Assembly (NCBI RefSeq): GCF_002355855.1
Contig: NZ_AP017655.1
Span: 1,240,001-1,304,000 of the forward strand
Origin: Sphingobium cloacae
GTDB taxonomy: Bacteria; Pseudomonadota; Alphaproteobacteria; Sphingomonadales; Sphingomonadaceae
DNA length: 64,000 nucleotides
Direction: 5' to 3'
A model generated the notes under the pieces. That model was given only the letters and a program-made list of their open reading frames with translations, was not told where the DNA came from and did no database searches. Positions 61,439 through 64,000 of the stretch are shown in pieces (positions within the stretch are counted from its first letter, which is position 1; every line of letters starts with the position of its first letter). The position numbers and the translations under genes are program-made.

Positions 61439-63040
61439 TCAGGTGGTCGGGATGGCGGTGCAGGCACCGCTGGTCGAACCGAAGTTCGCGCTGACCGAGT
61501 TACAGGTCCAGCCCGCATACCAGGTATCGTTGCTGTCCTTGACCGCGCCGATATAGTTGGTGGTGGTGAAGTTGGAGTCGATCGTCTTGGGATCGATCGC
61601 CTTCACGGCGGTTTCGGTCGCGCCGTTGATGAACAGGTTCGTCAGCGATGGCGTATAGCTGAAGCTGCTGTTCGCGCCCGCCGTGAAGATCGACTGGACC
61701 AAAGCGTCAGTGACGCCCGTGCCCGTGCCCTTGAACGGCGTCGAGTTGCACTGCATCACGACCGACAGGTAACGCGGCTTGCCTGCATCCTCCAGCGCGC
61801 TGTCAGCATCGCGAACCGCCGCTGCGCCGTTGATGCGCAGGCAGCTCTGGTTCGGGCTGACGATGATGCCGTTGATCAGCGCCAGGTCGGCGCCGCCGCG
61901 CAGCAGCATCGATGCACCGTCATCGCCGGTATTCGACCGCTGGATGTGGGTGAAGTTGGCGACCTTCAGATATTGGCGGGGCAGCGCATCCTCGCTGGCG
62001 TTGCTAGCAGTGGTCGAACCGTTGGAATCGGTTTCGAGGAAGGTGTCGCCGATATTGGCGTCGGCCCGCTGGGCGGAGATGATGAACTGCGCCGTGCCGC
62101 GGAAGCCGACGTCGGTGTCCAGATTGTCATCCTCATTGCCGGTGAAGACCAGATATTTGAGGTGCGCCGACCCGCCGAAGATTTCGATTCCGTCGTCGGA
62201 ACTGTTGTGGACCTGGATATGGTCGAGCTGCGTGCCGGTGCCGATACCCGATGGCGTCAGGCCCTGCAATTCCTTGCCGTCCGAAAGGACGAAGCCGGAA
62301 TAGCGAATCTGGACATAGCTCATATGTCCGGAATTGTCGGCATCGTTTGCGCCGCCATAGATGGCGCCGCTGGTGCCTTCTGTGTCGCGCTCGCAGGCCA
62401 CCGTGCCGGGAGCCGCGCCGCCTGCGCCGCAATCGGTGATCTTGGCGCGGCCGAGCAGAACGATGCCGCCCCACTGGCCAGAGGATTGATCCGTCGCGTT
62501 GCCCAGCACATTTTCACGGCTCGTGAAGACGATGGGCTGCGTCGCCGTCCCGACCGCGTTGATGCGGTTGCCGCGATTGACCGCCAGGAAGGCGTTGCCG
62601 GTGTTGGCGAAGACGACCACGCCCGGATCAATCGAGAGTGTCACGTCCAGATTTTTGCTCGAAGCGCCCTGATCGGTGCCGACATCGACACGACCGGGCA
62701 GCGAGTAGATCACGCCGGCAACCTTGGGAATGGTGACGGATGAGCGGAAGCGCGTGGGGAAGGAGCAATTAAGCCACGTGTTCCCGTTCTTGTCGGAAAT
62801 CTGGCCGGTCTTGGTGAACTGGTCCGAGCCGGTCAGCGTCGGGCAGTCCGAAGCGGGCGTCACGCCGGTCGGCGTGGGTGTGGGCGTCGGAGTCGGCGTG
62901 GGGGTCGGCGTCGGCGTGGGAGTCGGGATGATGATCCCGCCCTCGCCCGGCGAGGCGATATCGTCAGCGCCGCAGGCGGCCAGCGCCGTGCACGCGCAGG
63001 TCGCCATCAGGATGGTGTGGATACGGTTGATCTTGGCCAT
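61439..63040 (-). CDS. Surface lipoprotein with Thr-Pro linker and beta-helix-like body
   Basis: 533 residues. Lipobox LAAC (Cys about 23), then a linker of about ten Thr-Pro repeats (residues 40-58). The body has repeated turn-rich segments such as IVFTSRENV, GQWGGIVLLGRA, YGGANDADNSGHMSYVQIRY and DGIEIFGGSAHLKYLVFTG, which suggest a right-handed beta-helix. Genes of this type often sit next to TonB receptors. A substrate-binding surface protein is the likely role. Confidence 0.8.
   Translation of the reverse strand: MAKINRIHTILMATCACTALAACGADDIASPGEGGIIIPTPTPTPTPTPTPTPTPTPTGVTPASDCPTLTGSDQFTKTGQISDKNGNTWLNCSFPTRFRSSVTIPKVAGVIYSLPGRVDVGTDQGASSKNLDVTLSIDPGVVVFANTGNAFLAVNRGNRINAVGTATQPIVFTSRENVLGNATDQSSGQWGGIVLLGRAKITDCGAGGAAPGTVACERDTEGTSGAIYGGANDADNSGHMSYVQIRYSGFVLSDGKELQGLTPSGIGTGTQLDHIQVHNSSDDGIEIFGGSAHLKYLVFTGNEDDNLDTDVGFRGTAQFIISAQRADANIGDTFLETDSNGSTTASNASEDALPRQYLKVANFTHIQRSNTGDDGASMLLRGGADLALINGIIVSPNQSCLRINGAAAVRDADSALEDAGKPRYLSVVMQCNSTPFKGTGTGVTDALVQSIFTAGANSSFSYTPSLTNLFINGATETAVKAIDPKTIDSNFTTTNYIGAVKDSNDTWYAGWTCNSVSANFGSTSGACTAIPTT
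62873..62935. repeat. Hexamer tandem repeat encoding Thr-Pro linker
   Basis: GTCGGCGTGGGC-like hexamers in tandem, coding on the minus strand for the TP repeats of the lipoprotein. Copies vary only at third positions. Likely to change length by slippage in 6-base steps without frameshift. Confidence 0.85.
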
Positions 63041-63195
63041 GTCGTCTCCGCTCCGGCGTCTGCCGGTTTATGTTGCAATGCGGAGCGCAGGGGATTTTCG
63101 ACTCGGACAACGCCCCCTGTCGCCCTCGAAGCCGGCAGCTAGGCGCGTCGAATGACAGGAGCATTTTGATTTGGTGACGGAATGGAGACTTTTAA

Positions 63196-63213
63196 ATGAC
63201 AGTTTGATGAATC
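63196..63213 (-). promoter_or_regulatory. Pho-box-like site upstream of the lipoprotein gene
   Basis: Read on the minus strand: GATTCAT-CAAA-CTGTCAT. One repeat matches the PhoB consensus CTGTCAT exactly, the other in the last four bases. A second lone CTGTCAT lies at 63152-63158 on the same strand. The region 63041-63391 has no gene. Confidence 0.5.
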
Positions 63214-63391
63214 GGACGGTGCCGAGGCGGACACGGAGGTCACGCTTTACGAGCGCGTTCAGGCGATCGATATAAATGCCCGTTCGCCCCAGTACGGAAT
63301 GACAAGAGACAGGGGACGCTCACGATTCGCCCCCGCGATCATGCCCGTGGGGCGCATCGGTTCCATAGGATGAATGCCATGACCACCACAT

Positions 63392-63430
63392 GAAAATGGG
63401 AGCCGCCCCGAGGAAACGACTCCCATTTTC
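63392..63430 (-). terminator. Terminator of the TPR-like gene
   Basis: GAAAATGGGAG (63392-63402) and CTCCCATTTTC (63420-63430) form a perfect 11-bp stem. On the minus strand it follows the TPR-like gene by about 20 bases and ends in TTTTC. Confidence 0.8.
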
Positions 63431-63449
63431 CAGCATCCTTTGGCCGAGC

Positions 63450-63833
63450 TCAGCGCATGGCGTAGTTCGTCGCCAGCTTGCCCATGGCCCGGCGCGCGAT
63501 GTCGCGGGAGGATTCCTCCTTGCCGTTCGCCAGGACCAGCAGCGTTTCGGGCGCGAAGCGCGCAGCCTTATAGGCGTCGCGCGCATCGGCCATGCGGCCC
63601 AGGCCGGCATAGGCATTACCCAGGTTGATGAGCCGTGCAGGATCGTTCGCGCCGTCAGGCACCGGAGACTTCAATTTGTTCGCGGCCTTGCCGAAATCCC
63701 CCGACATCAAAGCGTTGGCAGCCAATCCGCCATCGGGCACACCCACGACCAACACCTCATCAGGTGCCGCGAGCGCAATCCCCGGCGCCGTGGCGGCCAG
63801 CGCGAGTCCGATTACCGCAGCGACCTTCAGCAT
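63450..63833 (-). CDS. Secreted TPR-like small protein
   Basis: 127 residues with a signal peptide ending GIALAAPDE. The middle has a TPR-like helix pair: RLINLGNAYAGLGRMADARDAYKAARFAPE. AGGAGA lies 6 bases before the ATG. Periplasmic, function unknown. Its promoter region carries a Pho-box-like site (63875-63892). Confidence 0.75.
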   Translation of the reverse strand: MLKVAAVIGLALAATAPGIALAAPDEVLVVGVPDGGLAANALMSGDFGKAANKLKSPVPDGANDPARLINLGNAYAGLGRMADARDAYKAARFAPETLLVLANGKEESSRDIARRAMGKLATNYAMR

Positions 63834-63859
63834 CTCAATTTCTCCTAAAAAAACTTTCT

Positions 63860-63892
63860 ACAATAGCCGTAATTATTTCACCTTCATGACAT
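63860..63892 (-). promoter_or_regulatory. Pho-box-like promoter of the TPR-like gene
   Basis: Minus strand: ATGTCAT-GAAG-GTGAAAT at 63892-63875, an 11-bp-spaced pair (6 of 7 and 4 of 7 matches to CTGTCAT). A -10-like TATTGT (63865-63860) follows 9 bases downstream, close to the spacing of PhoB promoters. Confidence 0.55.
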
Positions 63893-63969
63893 TCCGGCAA
63901 TAGCTGCCGGGAAGCAGAAAAAGCATTTTTATTTCTTTTATTACAGTATGTTAAAATATTTTCTTCAAT

Positions 63970-63987
63970 GTGTCATAAAACTGTAAT
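63970..63987 (+). promoter_or_regulatory. Pho-box-like site facing right
   Basis: GTGTCAT-AAAA-CTGTAAT: two 7-base repeats with a 4-base spacer, 12 of 14 matches to the PhoB consensus CTGTCAT-N4-CTGTCAT. It faces a gene beyond the right edge of the window. Confidence 0.6.
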
Positions 63988-64000
63988 TGGATAAGATCCC

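Noticed and set aside
62873..62935. Tandem hexamers considered as a CRISPR-like array
   Set aside because: Units are contiguous, 6 bases long, without spacers, and encode Thr-Pro.

Overview
The window reads as chromosome of a Sphingomonadaceae bacterium, most likely Sphingobium or a close relative. The support is high-GC coding DNA with few gaps, alphaproteobacterial gene orders (ruvX next to gatC-gatA, yqeY-dnaG-rpoD, pdhA-pdhB with a lipoyl domain on E1 beta), the DUF4170 and DUF817 families, two large TonB-dependent receptors, and short intergenic repeats that I know from sphingomonads. This placement is inference; no rRNA gene is present. I found no tRNA, rRNA or CRISPR array.

Layout. 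1-2134 is core (gatA end, gatC, a DUF3089 hydrolase, ruvX). About 2184-17500 looks like an accessory island: a complete IS1182-family element with perfect inverted repeats, a fragment of an unknown gene, a TetR-controlled tripartite efflux operon (MFS, membrane fusion protein, outer-membrane lipoprotein), a frameshifted integrase remnant, a left-facing organosulfur operon (ABC ATPase, permease, binding lipoprotein, TauD/AtsK-type dioxygenase, flavin monooxygenase, TonB receptor), and an IS3-type transposase relic. From 17622 core-like DNA resumes: a MerR regulator divergent from a glutaredoxin-MauE fusion across a classical 20-bp-spacer promoter, an L,D-transpeptidase, serB/miaA, the branched-chain amino acid genes ilvB-(small gene)-ilvH-ilvC, yceI and leuA, then trmFO.

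32-35.5 kb is a TadG/TadE/TadE pilus-type operon. 35.5-38 kb holds pdhA-pdhB, then ftsB and eno. 40-42.3 kb is a tight operon of small Ala/Lys-rich and membrane proteins. 42.4-48.6 kb is a left-facing operon carA - unknown gene - carB - greA - rhomboid protease. 48.8-53.6 kb is yqeY-dnaG-rpoD ending in a strong terminator. It is followed by DUF817, a CoxE-like VWA protein, anmK and tyrS. The right end carries a TonB receptor, a surface lipoprotein with a Thr-Pro repeat linker and a small TPR-like secreted protein, with Pho-box-like sites around them.

Most noteworthy: a Leu-rich leader peptide with competing hairpins upstream of leuA (27409-27510); a foreign-looking AT-richer gene fitted by one-base overlaps between carA and carB; Pho-box-like sites around the right-end TonB cluster; an AT-rich block inside the TadG gene; serB and miaA start codons overlapping head to head; and 29-bp inverted repeats flanking a GIY-YIG nuclease fragment.
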